A DNA stretch of 64,000 bases from NCBI RefSeq assembly GCF_026627255.1, contig NZ_JAPNLM010000007.1, positions 124,001 to 188,000 of the forward strand, in the 5' to 3' direction. Positions 47,301 to 54,691 of the stretch are shown here, one piece after another. The position numbers and the translations under genes were made by a program. The notes below the pieces were generated by a model. It did not search any database. It was not told the origin of the DNA and was given only the letters and a program-made list of their open reading frames with translations. This DNA is from Streptomyces antarcticus (lineage in GTDB: Bacteria; Actinomycetota; Actinomycetes; Streptomycetales; Streptomycetaceae). How positions within the stretch are numbered: the stretch's first letter is position 1; each line of letters opens with the position of its first letter.

Positions 47301-47519
47301 GGCGGACACGTGTCCTGGCGCGACCTGGCACACGACCTCACGGACCTGCTCGGCACCACCGCGGACCCCCGCGAAACCGACGAGGCCCCCCGGGACCTCG
47401 ATCACCGCTGGCACTACGACAGCGCACGACTGGCCCGGCCCCTGCGGCCACGGCCGGGGGAGGACCGCAGGACCGTGCTGGCCGAGATGATCGCCGGCAT
47501 GACCCCCGGCAACGGCTGA
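44355..47519 (+). CDS. NRPS: C-(vestigial A)-T-SDR terminal protein
   Basis: 1054 residues. Low-complexity start (1-80), then a C domain (about 85-510; HHIAVDG at 213-219). After an Asp/Pro/Ala repeat linker come only about 80 residues of A-domain C-subdomain (ALRAHPRVADATVV, VTVLDALPRTSTGPLDRARL). The core A1-A8 is absent, and A10 Lys is replaced (GPLDR). A normal T domain follows (FFALGGHSLKAVQL, Ser about 691). The end (about 754-1054) is an extended SDR with VTGATGGVGAFVV, VSSVDAY and YGRAK. The T domain must be charged in trans; the SDR may reduce or modify the bound chain at release. Confidence 0.88.
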   Translation: MPTDADSAARNRRQQLQRELLRRARAGTARRAPAEPATEPATEADAGLDGHAPQETADPDATADPDATADPDATTDPGATAPQGGSVPLSRAQRRMWLMERLGGAGDSYHVPFATRVRGPFDAAAFATALTSLVARHTILRTRYAERGGEPCQQVLPTPRTVPVHVVDTDEAHARELLRRETARPFDLAAGDAVRALVLRHGPQDHTVLLTFHHIAVDGGSLETVADELAALYTAAVDGTHRPALATPPQYADHARREHGGLPGFEAELNRWSELLADAAPPRLPRPAAAAPAQTSVRPAAVRTVPLAPTVPDALRALGAERGATLFAVSLTAAFAALHRLTGDDDLVIGVAGTHRRGSAMRGLVGLCVNTLPVRVDVSGGPSFAQLLRRVSDALLEAQRHRQIPFDLVLERLGAGARGADGTGLVRVTADVLGEPTVLRLPGTSAEYVDVPSDGAKFTLSYGLGLGDAAQPRALVQYDANTLDDTVAEAAVRDYAALLHAAAADPELTLGELPLPGPDSGARNSGARDSDAPGPGASDPGASDPGAPDPGAPDGADPDGADPDSADPDGDRHPAARALRAHPRVADATVVQPARGPLLAYAVLHDSVGPSGHELLGLLRRSLDPEAVPATVTVLDALPRTSTGPLDRARLPGPSTPGAPSGPRAEAVTEGFTAVLGLLPSPDDDFFALGGHSLKAVQLAERLRTELGLPLTGLDVLQARTPRALTALLHERAARQSAAKAASRPAPRSRDVRPGTVLVTGATGGVGAFVVRELAARGRPVLALARPESAHLIAAEGVDVIEGDLTDLAGLRDAVAQADAVVHAACTFTRHDVDLAAMETMVDAWRRGPFVFVSSVDAYGHPDTDRVAEEAPPHEPVSPYGRAKLDCEAMLLRAAGTEGRGGASAVRSPIVWGAHDRLREQLRWGAIGTLYQSARQGRPIELPCPGTGGHAWYGAAWVHAAALARAVAECLDRPVHGVANACGGHVSWRDLAHDLTDLLGTTADPRETDEAPRDLDHRWHYDSARLARPLRPRPGEDRRTVLAEMIAGMTPGNG
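44523..44594. repeat. 18-bp repeat encoding (Ala-Asp-Pro-Asp-Ala-Thr)n
   Basis: Three perfect copies of GCCGACCCCGACGCCACC and one diverged copy in the N-terminal region of the C-T-SDR gene. Confidence 0.88.
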
Positions 47520-47529
47520 CCCGCAGACT

Positions 47530-47561
47530 GTGCCCGGAGCCCCACAAAAGGCTCCGGGCAC
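47530..47561 (+). terminator. Strong hairpin terminator of the NRPS operon
   Basis: A perfect 12-bp stem (GTGCCCGGAGCC with GGCTCCGGGCAC) and an 8-base loop lie 10 bp after the last NRPS stop codon. Copies of the half-stem sequence (CGGGCACAG) follow downstream. Confidence 0.8.
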
Positions 47562-47674
47562 AGCCGGGCACAGTCGGGCACAGCCGGCCACACCGCCACC
47601 CGGTCGCGACCCGGACGCGCGGCCCGCCCCTCCGATGCCCGACCCGGAGCGGAGGACGCAGCGATCCTGAGCGG

Positions 47675-47701
47675 GTCCGCTGACAGAGGGTGTCAGTGGA
47701 C
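47675..47701. promoter_or_regulatory. 11-bp inverted repeat upstream of the NIPSNAP gene
   Basis: GTCCGCTGACA and TGTCAGTGGAC are separated by GAGGG, with one mismatch in the arms, 20 bp before a short leader frame. A TAACCT (-10-like) lies just downstream. It probably binds a repressor or MerR-type activator. Confidence 0.5.
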
Positions 47702-47720
47702 CGGCCCTAACCTGCGGCGC

Positions 47721-47756
47721 ATGAACCTCACTCGTATCGGGCGGGCCGCCGCATGA
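47721..47756 (+). CDS. 11-residue leader frame
   Basis: ATG 47721 opens MNLTRIGRAAA and stops at TGA 47756, overlapping the NIPSNAP start by ATGA. Ribosomes finishing it could restart on the NIPSNAP gene. No codon run typical of attenuation is seen. It could be chance. Confidence 0.3.
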   Translation: MNLTRIGRAAA

Positions 47757-48301
47757 GCATCGTCGAACTCCGTCAGTACACCCTGTGTCCCGGAGCCCGG
47801 GAGGCGCTGATCGACCTGTTCGAGCGCGAGTTCGTGACCGGTCAGCAGGCGGTCGGCATCGCCGTCGGCACCCGTTTCCGCGACCTGGACGACCCGGACC
47901 GCTTCGTCTGGCTGCGCGCGTTCCCCGACATGGCGCACCGCCGGCACGCGCTGGAGGCGTTCTACACCGGCCCGGTCTGGCGGGAGCACCGCGATGCGGC
48001 CAACGCCACCATGGTCGACAGCGACGACGTCCTGCTCCTGCGGGGTCCCGGCTTCACAGTTCCGCCCGGCGCCCGTGAGGTGCTCGCGACCGTCTGCCAC
48101 CCGGCCGACGCGGCCGCCTTCGATGCGTACGCCGCCCGGCACCTGGGCCCGGACCACGCACTGCACCGTACCGAGCACGCCGAGAACGACTACCCCCGCC
48201 TGCCCGTACGCACCGGGGAGGACGTCCGCGTGTGGTTCGGCCCGGCCGAGCCGACCCCCTGGCCGACCCGGCGCCTGAGGCTGGAGCCCGTGAAGCCGTA
48301 G
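47753..48301 (+). CDS. NIPSNAP-family protein
   Basis: A 182-residue protein with the NIPSNAP pattern: IVELRQYTLCPGAREALIDL, then FRDLDDPDRFVWLRAFPDM and ALEAFYTGPVWREHRDAAN. These are dimeric alpha-beta barrel proteins of unclear biochemical role; bacterial members are sometimes linked to oxidative or small-molecule metabolism. It lies about 230 bp after the NRPS terminator and has its own candidate operator, so it is probably not part of the NRPS operon. Confidence 0.85.
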   Translation: MSIVELRQYTLCPGAREALIDLFEREFVTGQQAVGIAVGTRFRDLDDPDRFVWLRAFPDMAHRRHALEAFYTGPVWREHRDAANATMVDSDDVLLLRGPGFTVPPGAREVLATVCHPADAAAFDAYAARHLGPDHALHRTEHAENDYPRLPVRTGEDVRVWFGPAEPTPWPTRRLRLEPVKP

Positions 48302-48360
48302 CCTCGGAAGATCGTGACCCCGATCGGATCGAGCGGACCGCGCATCCACGGTTCGCTGCG

Positions 48361-48384
48361 TAGGCGTAGGCGTAGGCGTAGGTG
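48361..48384. repeat. TAGGCG tandem hexamers
   Basis: Three TAGGCG units and one TAGGTG, non-coding, about 60 bp after the NIPSNAP gene. Confidence 0.85.
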
Positions 48385-48613
48385 AGAACGGAGAGCGATT
48401 GTTGATGCTGGCCGGGGCGGCGTGAAGCAGGACGACCAGTCGCGCGCAGCAGCAGCAGGCTCGTTCGGCGCCGCGGAACGATGAGCGCATGTGGGTGCGA
48501 CTGCCGTTCGGGGACGAGTTGAGGGCCAAGCTGGGATCGCCCAGCCGCACTCGCAGACGGGGCAGCAGCCCTCGCTCGCGCGTGTGACGTGTCGAGTTGC
48601 CCAAGGCTCTGGC

Positions 48614-49075
48614 GTGTCCGGCGAGCTCGATGACCTCGTGAACCGGCTCGGCCAGGCATCCGGGCATGCCCTTCGCCACGGGGATCCCTGTCCCGGTAAC
48701 GATCTCCACACCGCCACGGGGATCCGATTCATCGACTGTGAGCAAGCGTCACTGGGCAGCAGCTTGATGGAGCTCGCCTACCTGCGCATCGGATTTCCGA
48801 CCTGCTGGCGTGTCACTTCAGCGTCGGAGCCGCTGCTGGCACGGGCGGAGAGCCCATACCGCAACGAGTGGCGCACCCTGACCGGCTCCCATGCCCAAGA
48901 CGGGCTCGCTAACGCGTGCGCCGGCTGGCTGCTCCGCGGCGACGCGCTGGTGGAGCGGGCCCGCCGCGAAAGCGCTGATCACCTGGCCCGGATTCCGCAC
49001 CGGGACTGGACGTGGGGCACCGCGACCCCCCGACAACGTCTCGTCCACCGGCTCGGGGCCGTTGCACTCCCGCCA
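48614..49075 (+). pseudogene. Phosphotransferase C-terminal fragment
   Basis: The frame reads HALRHGDPCPGNDLHTATGI, RFIDCEQASLGSSLMELAYL and RIGFPTCWRVTS, the catalytic loop (HGDPCPGN) and metal-site region (FIDCEQA) of an APH-like kinase family common in Streptomyces. The N-terminal lobe with the nucleotide-binding Lys is missing, and no proper start exists. It merges in frame with the next small membrane protein. It is the third kinase fragment in the window, after those at 2463 and 15998. Confidence 0.6.
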
Positions 49076-49142
49076 AGCCGGGCGGGGACGCGGGCGCCTC
49101 CTCGTTCCCGTTCGGAACGTCTCGGGCCCGCGCCAGGCCTCA

Positions 49143-49423
49143 TGTGGACGGCCGCGGTCGCCGGCATCGTCGGGCTGTTCCGGCAGGGCCTGGTACCGCT
49201 GGGCAGCAAGCTCAACGGGGCACCGGACAAGGTGTGGTTCCTCGCCCTCCACGTGCCGGAGCCCGGGCAGTGGACGGTGATCGCCGTCATGATCGTGATC
49301 GGCTTCGCCGGGTTCCTGTGCGCCTACCTGGTGTACCGGAGCGAGGAGTGTCGCCTCGTTGCCGCGACAGGCGGGGCCGGCGGCGAGACGCCAACTGAGT
49401 CCTTCCGAGGTGTACTTCGGTGA
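49143..49423 (+). CDS. Small membrane protein, uncertain
   Basis: 93 residues from ATG 49143 with two hydrophobic segments (MWTAAVAGIVGLF and WTVIAVMIVIGFAGFLCAYL). It is in the same frame as the kinase fragment upstream and lacks a good ribosome site. It may be a genuine small membrane protein or part of a decayed one. Confidence 0.4.
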
Positions 49424-49453
49424 AGGGGGCTGTCCTGGCCGACCCTCCCGATG

Positions 49454-49484
49454 TATCGTTTATCGATAACATCGACAAACGATA
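49454..49484. promoter_or_regulatory. Operator of the DUF2975-XRE operon
   Basis: Perfect 8-bp arms TATCGTTT and AAACGATA flank a 15-bp centre that itself contains ATCGAT, ending 14 bp before the DUF2975 start. An AT-rich palindrome in GC-rich DNA in front of an XRE operon points to autoregulation. Confidence 0.65.
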
Positions 49485-49498
49485 GGGCGGTGGGGTTG

Positions 49499-50125
49499 AT
49501 GTCCGAAGACCGCAAGCTCCTGGAGCCGCTCGCCGCCGTGGTCTCCACCGGAACCCGCCTGCTCCTGGGCCTCCTCCTCGCCGGCGTCGTACTGAACATC
49601 GTCAGCGGCACCATCCCCTTCTGGTCCGGGGCGAGCACGTGTGTCACCGCCGACTGGACCTCTGGCACCTCCGCCACGGCCGACACCGCGTTCACGGCAC
49701 TGGACGGAGCGAGCGTCAGCTCGATCCCCCGGTACTGTGCGGACAACCCCAGCACCGGCCAGCAGGCCCTGGGCGCACTGTCCGAGGCTCCCGCGCTCGT
49801 CCTGCTCGTCGGCGGCCTCGTCGTTCTCAACCAGCTGCTCCGGGCGGCGGCCCGTAACGGAGTCCACACCCGGCAGACCGCGTCCAGGATCCGATTCCTC
49901 GGATGGTGGCTCCTGATCGGCAGCCTGGCGGCCGAGCTCGCGCAGGCCGTTTCTCAGGCCGCCCTGCTCACCACTCTCACCGGGGGTGCCACGCTGGCCG
50001 GAGTAGCCCTCCACACCGCGACGTTTCCCTACCTGGCGGTACTCACCGGCTTGGGGCTTCTCGTGTTCGGCCGGATCGTGAGCGCCGGCGCGACCATGCG
50101 CGAGGACCTCGAAGGGATCGTCTGA
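49499..50125 (+). CDS. DUF2975 membrane protein
   Basis: A 208-residue protein with four helices: GTRLLLGLLLAGVVLNIVSG, ALVLLVGGLVVLNQLLRAAA, IRFLGWWLLIGSLAAELAQA and FPYLAVLTGLGLLVFGRIVS. The last ends in SAGATMREDLEGIV, a typical DUF2975 tail. Such proteins are regularly encoded with a small XRE regulator, as here. Role unknown, probably signalling or envelope. The stop overlaps the regulator start (TGATG). A perfect dyad lies in front of the gene. Confidence 0.85.
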   Translation: MSEDRKLLEPLAAVVSTGTRLLLGLLLAGVVLNIVSGTIPFWSGASTCVTADWTSGTSATADTAFTALDGASVSSIPRYCADNPSTGQQALGALSEAPALVLLVGGLVVLNQLLRAAARNGVHTRQTASRIRFLGWWLLIGSLAAELAQAVSQAALLTTLTGGATLAGVALHTATFPYLAVLTGLGLLVFGRIVSAGATMREDLEGIV

Positions 50126-50391
50126 TGCCCGTCGAGGACACCGAAGGGCACGCCATCCACGTCCACCTGGACCGGCTGCTCGAGGCGCGGGGCATGACAC
50201 TGGCCGAACTCGCCACACGCGTCGGCGTCACCAACGTCAACCTCTCCATCCTCAAGAACGGCCGCGCCAAAGCCATCCGCTTCACCACCCTGACCAACAT
50301 CTGCAGGGTGCTCCAGTGCCAACCCGGAGACCTGATCAGCTACCACCCGGACCACGACGTGCAGCGGGAGCGGAGGGGAGACGCCCTTTAG
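50125..50391 (+). CDS. XRE-family regulator (YozG-like)
   Basis: An 88-residue Cro/CI-type DNA-binding protein. The helix-turn-helix runs MTLAELATRVGVTNVNLSIL, then TLTNICRVLQCQPGDLISY, nearly the whole protein, with no effector domain. It is translationally coupled to the DUF2975 gene by a one-base stop/start overlap. It most likely represses its own operon through the dyad at 49454. The pairing with DUF2975 is a recurrent bacterial arrangement. Confidence 0.88.
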   Translation: MPVEDTEGHAIHVHLDRLLEARGMTLAELATRVGVTNVNLSILKNGRAKAIRFTTLTNICRVLQCQPGDLISYHPDHDVQRERRGDAL

Positions 50392-50756
50392 GGCTGCGGC
50401 GGCAGGTCTGCCGGCGTCGCCGAGCGTCGTTCTTCGAGCCGGAACCGGCCTCGAACCTGCTGCGCTGAAGTGCCGGGTACTCGCTGATCCGGCCCCGGTC
50501 GTGCCACCACCCCCGGACGGCCATCGGCGTCCAGCGGGGGCATGGGAAGCGAGGGGGCGGCCGCGCTTCTCCAGATCATGCCCGAGGACCGGACCCGGCC
50601 GTGAGGATTCCTGCGGGAACCGGCCGGCACGGTCCAACCGGAGGGGAAACCCAGACTCGCGGACCGCCGGCTGTGTGATCCGCCGATCTGTGGGGAGACG
50701 CCCAAGGAGTCCGGATCAACCCGGAGCGGGGGATCCGAGGAGAAAGGACGCTACCG
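50392..50756. other. Non-coding stretch
   Basis: No gene recognised. Only the ribosome site of the DUF5709 gene (GAGGAGAAAGGA) stands out at the 3' end. Confidence 0.5.
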
Positions 50757-51203
50757 ATGAGTGACTCCGACGCCCGCGGCGACGACGTCTACCAGCCCCA
50801 GCCGGAAGACGGGCCTTCCGAGGCCCAGCCGGACATGGACGACAGTCTGGGGGAGCCCAACGCCGACGAGATGCTTGACCAGGGCCACTCACCGGTCGAG
50901 CGGCCTTACGGGAGTGACCGCAACGCCACGACGGGCGAGCAGCAGCGAGAGGGCGAGAGCCTCGACGAACGCCTCGCACGGGAACTTCCCGACCAGGCTC
51001 CCCCGGCCGGTGACGGCATCGGGGATCTGGTGGACGGTGACGGCGAACCGGTCGACCCGCAAGCGGGCGGGGCCCGAGCCGGGCGACTGGCACCCGTCAC
51101 CGGCTCCCCGTACGAGAACAACGTACTGGCCCGTGACGTGGGCATCGACGCCGGAGGAGCATCCGCCGAGGAAGCGGCCGTACACGTCATCGAAGAGCCC
51201 TAG
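50757..51203 (+). CDS. DUF5709 family protein
   Basis: A 148-residue, strongly acidic, mostly disordered protein. Typical segments are MDDSLGEPNADEMLDQGHSP, then GESLDERLARELPD and a C-terminal DVGIDAGGASAEEAAVHVIE. The family is actinobacterial and of unknown function, often near stress-response genes. A good ribosome site precedes ATG 50757. The holin-like and DUF3618 genes follow, a frequent stress/envelope neighbourhood. Confidence 0.82.
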   Translation: MSDSDARGDDVYQPQPEDGPSEAQPDMDDSLGEPNADEMLDQGHSPVERPYGSDRNATTGEQQREGESLDERLARELPDQAPPAGDGIGDLVDGDGEPVDPQAGGARAGRLAPVTGSPYENNVLARDVGIDAGGASAEEAAVHVIEEP

Positions 51204-51340
51204 TCGGTCCAGGACGTCGTAGTGGCGGGGCGGGCCCGCCCATCGCCGCGCGGTCGGTGGGACGCTCAGCTCCGTCGGCGAGCGGCCCACCGACGTGTCG
51301 CGCGCACCAACAGATGGAGGGAAGGCAAGGTGACCTCATC

Positions 51341-51754
51341 ATGAGGACAGAAGAGCAACAGGCCCACGCCGCCGACGACTCGGTGGGCGTGCTGGTCTCA
51401 CGCGCCTCGCAGCAGATTTCCGAACTGGTCCGCGAGGAGATGCAACTGGCCCGGGCGGAGATGACCCAGAAGGGCAGGCGCTACGGGAAGGGCGGCGGCC
51501 TCTTCGGCGCGGCCGGCCTGATCGGCATCCTGGCGCTCCAGGCCCTGGTGGCCGCCTGTATCGCGGCTCTCGCGCTGGTCCTGCCGGTGTGGGCGGCAGC
51601 CCTCATCGTCACCGCGGTCCTGGGAGTCGTCGCGGCCGTGACCGCGCTGGCGGGCAAGAAGCAGATCGCCCGGGCCGGCACCCCCGCCCCCGAGCAGACC
51701 ATCGACAGCGTCAAGGCCGACCTGGCCGAGATCAAGGAGAAAGCACACCGATGA
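51341..51754 (+). CDS. Holin-superfamily (DUF1469-like) membrane protein
   Basis: A 137-residue protein. An amphipathic N-terminal helix (VLVSRASQQISELVREEMQL) is followed by two hydrophobic helices (GLIGILALQALVAACIAALA and WAAALIVTAVLGVVAAVTAL) and a charged tail (IDSVKADLAEIKEKAHR). This is the actinobacterial 'phage holin family' protein, found on chromosomes beside DUF3618; it is not evidence of a prophage. ATGA overlap couples it to the next gene. Confidence 0.85.
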   Translation: MRTEEQQAHAADDSVGVLVSRASQQISELVREEMQLARAEMTQKGRRYGKGGGLFGAAGLIGILALQALVAACIAALALVLPVWAAALIVTAVLGVVAAVTALAGKKQIARAGTPAPEQTIDSVKADLAEIKEKAHR

Positions 51755-52239
51755 ACGACGACGCCCGAACCAACATCGGCACCCCCACCCCCGCCACCAC
51801 CAGCTCCGATGAAACGGAACTGCGCGAGCAGGTCGCGCGCACCCGCGAGGAGCTCGGGCAGACCGTCGAAGCCCTCGCCTCGAAGACCGACGTCAAGGCC
51901 CAGGCGAAGGAGAAGGCGGCCGCGGTGAAGGAACAGGCCGCCGACAAGGCCGCCCTGGTCTCCGGCCAGATCCGCGAGAAGGCCGGCCGGGCCGCACAGC
52001 TGCTGAAGGACAAGACCCCCGACCCCGTACGGGAGAAGACCGCGCGGGCGGCAGTCCAGGTACGCCAGAGCGCGGCCAGGGCGGGCCAGTACGCGGCGGA
52101 CAAGACCCCCGACCCGCTCCTCGAGAAGGCCGGCCGTGCGGCGACGGCCGCGCGCGCCAACCGCACCCCACTGATCGTGCTCGGCACCGCACTGAGCGTG
52201 TTCCTGCTGGTGCGCCGCAGCCGGGGACGCCGCCGATAA
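51751..52239 (+). CDS. DUF3618 protein
   Basis: A 162-residue protein. The N-terminal motif ELREQVARTREELGQTVEAL is the DUF3618 signature. The middle is a long, charged, probably coiled-coil run of Lys/Ala/Gln repeats (KAQAKEKAAAVKEQAADKAA and so on), and a C-terminal helix (LIVLGTALSVFLLV) anchors it in the membrane. It is coupled to the holin-like gene, with which it is normally paired. Role unknown. Confidence 0.87.
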   Translation: MNDDARTNIGTPTPATTSSDETELREQVARTREELGQTVEALASKTDVKAQAKEKAAAVKEQAADKAALVSGQIREKAGRAAQLLKDKTPDPVREKTARAAVQVRQSAARAGQYAADKTPDPLLEKAGRAATAARANRTPLIVLGTALSVFLLVRRSRGRRR

Positions 52240-52570
52240 GGCCTCCGAGGCCGCGTACGAGCCGGCCGGGCCGGCCCTGCCCCGGGGCGCCCTCAGCGGC
52301 GCGTGGTCGTCGGCGCCGCGTGAACCCGGGCACGGTGTGTCGAAGGCGGCGAGCCGCGCGACGGTCCTCGCCGAACGCCGTCCTCGCCGACGGCCGCCAG
52401 CGCCGCGCGGGCCAGCCCATGGGTAACCCGGGACACCGATCTCGCCGATGGACCGGACCGCCGCCCGGCAGGCTTCGTCCGCACGACCCGACCTCAGAGG
52501 TTCCGGCGCCGCCGGCAGTAACGGACGCCGGCGTCCGTGTCGCCGGTGATCCGCCGGTGATCCGCCGGTG
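52240..52570. other. Convergent intergenic region
   Basis: No gene seen between the DUF3618 gene and the end of the SbnA-like gene. Near its right end, GATCCGCCGGTG-type repeats lie at 52545-52570. Confidence 0.5.
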
Positions 52571-53572
52571 TCACGGGTCCGTGAGGACCTGAGGCCGTCC
52601 CCGGTGGAGCCCGCGCGGCTCCGCCGCCACGTCGGCGCCGTAGAGCCCGCGGACCCAGTTCTCCTGGTAGACGGTGTCCAGGTAGCGTTCCCCCAGGTCA
52701 GGGGCTATGGCAACGGCGGTGACGCCGCCGTCCGGGTGGCGGGCGAGCCAGTCCGTCGCCCCGCTGACGACCGTGCCGGTCGACCCGCCGAAGAGGAAGC
52801 CGCGGCGGGCGAGGGCCCGGCAGGCGCGCACGGAGTCGGCCTCGTCGACGAGTACGGCCTCGTCGACCAGGGACGCGTCGAGCAGCGGCGGCGGTACGCT
52901 CATGCCCAGGCCGGGAATCATGCGCCGCCCCGGGGCGCCGCCGAAGGACACCGAACCCGTGCTGTCGACGGCGACGATCCGCACGGGGCGGTGCCACTCG
53001 CTGAAGAAGCGGGCGCACCCCATGAGCGTGCCGGTGGTTCCGGCTCCCACGAACAGTACGTCGAGCTCCGGGAAGCCCCGGGCGATGGCCGGCGCGGTCG
53101 TGCGGTAGTGGGCCTTCCAGTTGGCCGGGTTCGTGTACTGGCTGAGCCATACGTACGTGCCGTCGGCGTCGCACAGGTCGCGGACGTAGGAGAGCCGGGC
53201 GGCGAGGAAACTCCCGCCGGACTCGTACGCGTTGATGACGTGGACGCTGCTGCCCAGGGCCTCCATCATCAGCCGGGTGGCCAGGTTGCAGCGGGAGTCC
53301 GTCACGCAGAGGAACCGGTACCCCTTGCTGGCCGCGATCACGCTCAGGGCGACGCCGAGGTTTCCGGACGAGGATTCGACCAGGATGGAGTCCGGTCCGA
53401 GAGTGCCGTCCTGCTCGGCGGTCTCTACCATTTCGGCCGCGGCCTTGAGCTTGACGGAACCGGCGAAGTTGAACCCCTCGCACTTGAGGAAGAGCGGGCA
53501 GCCGAGTGCCGGGCGCAGGTCGACGAAGAGTTCCTCTTCGTTGAAGGCGTGGGGAACGGATATGACGTGCAC
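52571..53572 (-). CDS. SbnA-like PLP enzyme for Dap synthesis
   Basis: A 333-residue cysteine-synthase-fold enzyme. The PLP Lys is in FNFAGSVKLKAA (about residue 41). The phosphate/substrate loops are ESSSGNLGVALS and VGAGTTGTLMG. SbnA condenses O-phospho-L-serine with L-glutamate to N-(2-amino-2-carboxyethyl)-L-glutamate. Assignment over ordinary cysteine synthase rests on the adjoining SbnB-like gene and on the SVKLKAA and SSSGNLGV wording typical of the subgroup. GTG 53572 has GAGGAG six bases upstream. It is the last gene of the minus-strand operon, supplying the building block L-2,3-diaminopropionate. Confidence 0.85.
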   Translation of the reverse strand: MHVISVPHAFNEEELFVDLRPALGCPLFLKCEGFNFAGSVKLKAAAEMVETAEQDGTLGPDSILVESSSGNLGVALSVIAASKGYRFLCVTDSRCNLATRLMMEALGSSVHVINAYESGGSFLAARLSYVRDLCDADGTYVWLSQYTNPANWKAHYRTTAPAIARGFPELDVLFVGAGTTGTLMGCARFFSEWHRPVRIVAVDSTGSVSFGGAPGRRMIPGLGMSVPPPLLDASLVDEAVLVDEADSVRACRALARRGFLFGGSTGTVVSGATDWLARHPDGGVTAVAIAPDLGERYLDTVYQENWVRGLYGADVAAEPRGLHRGRPQVLTDP

Positions 53573-53623
53573 GGTGGTCTCCTCGGGTGGCCGAAGGGCT
53601 GCTGGCGGAGGGTGGGGCACGGC

Positions 53624-54691
53624 TCATCCGTACCTGCGCAGTTCGTGGAAGAAGTCGTCGACGACCTGTAGTTCGCCGGACCGGGCCACCTCGTCGTAGA
53701 CGTACTTGCCGACGGCGAGGTCGAGGACCCCGAGGCCGAACGGGGAGAACACCGTGGTCCGGTCCGCCGGTACGGCGATCCGCCCGGCCATCACGTCGTC
53801 CAGGGTGCCGGCGACGAACCGGCGGTTCCCGGTGAGCCGTTCGGTGAGGTGCGGCGAGGTTTCCGCCCTGAGGCAGTGGTCGATGTCGTCGACGATGTTG
53901 GTCGAGGCCAGCAGGACCCCGGGGGTGAGGTCGCGCAGGGACAGGTGCAGCACCAGCGGATGGTGGCCGAACCAGGACGGGTCGCTCAGATGGGGCCGGT
54001 CGGCGACGGTGGCGATGACAAGCAAGTCGCTGGCGCGTACGAGGTCCTCGGCGGCGGCGTGCACGGTGACCCGGCCCCCGGCTCCGGACTGTTCGAGATA
54101 GGTGCGGAACCCGTACGCGCTGTCGGACGACAGGTCGTGGACGCCGAGTTCGTCGAAGGTCCATCCGGTGCCCGCCAGGAAGGTGTGGACGTAGCGGGCG
54201 ATCAGCCCGGCCCCGATGAATCCGATACGGGACGGGCGGGCGCGGCCGCGGCTGAGCCAGTCGGCGGCCGACGCGGCGGACGCCGCCGTCCGGCTGGCGC
54301 TGATGATGGAACTCTCCAGGCAGGCGTACGGGTAGCCGGTGGCGGGGTCGTTGAGGATCAGGACGGCCGAGGCCCTGGGTATCTCCGCGGTCACGTTCTC
54401 CGGGAAGCTGGAGATCCACTTCAGGCCGTCCACCGGCGCGGCTCCCCCGAGGGAGGCGGGCAGCGCGATGATGCGGGCCGAGCGGCGGTCCGGGAACCTG
54501 AGGAAGGACGACGGAGGGTTGACGGTCAGGCCGGCGCCGTGCAAGCGGTAGGTGTCCTGGACCACCTGTACGAGGTGCTCCTCGCGCCCCAGCAGGGCAT
54601 CGTGCACCTGGGTGCCCGAGACGACGGCGAAGGGCGGTACGCGGAGCCGGGCCCCGGACGGGTGCGGCGCCGTGAGATCGGTGGCGGTCAT
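53624..54691 (-). CDS. SbnB-like dehydrogenase for Dap synthesis
   Basis: A 355-residue ornithine-cyclodeaminase/mu-crystallin-fold protein. The substrate-side segment is LKWISSFPENVTAEIPRASA; the Rossmann turn is GFIGAGLIARYVHTFL (about 156-171); DLLVIATVADRPHL follows. SbnB oxidatively cleaves the SbnA product with NAD to release Dap and 2-oxoglutarate. The pair SbnA/SbnB is a strong marker of Dap production for siderophores or peptides. ATG 54691 overlaps the hydroxylase stop by ATGA, and 51 bp separate it from the SbnA-like gene. Confidence 0.87.
   Translation of the reverse strand: MTATDLTAPHPSGARLRVPPFAVVSGTQVHDALLGREEHLVQVVQDTYRLHGAGLTVNPPSSFLRFPDRRSARIIALPASLGGAAPVDGLKWISSFPENVTAEIPRASAVLILNDPATGYPYACLESSIISASRTAASAASAADWLSRGRARPSRIGFIGAGLIARYVHTFLAGTGWTFDELGVHDLSSDSAYGFRTYLEQSGAGGRVTVHAAAEDLVRASDLLVIATVADRPHLSDPSWFGHHPLVLHLSLRDLTPGVLLASTNIVDDIDHCLRAETSPHLTERLTGNRRFVAGTLDDVMAGRIAVPADRTTVFSPFGLGVLDLAVGKYVYDEVARSGELQVVDDFFHELRRYG

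Noticed and set aside
44355..47519. Classical thioesterase or full thioester-reductase release domain
   Set aside because: No GxSxG thioesterase motif; the SDR part is shorter than and unlike typical R domains, so it is described only as an extended SDR.
45015..47591. 858-codon minus-strand frame
   Set aside because: Antisense shadow of the C-T-SDR gene.
51341..51754. Phage holin as a sign of a prophage
   Set aside because: This holin-superfamily protein is a common chromosomal neighbour of DUF3618 in actinobacteria, and no other phage genes are present.
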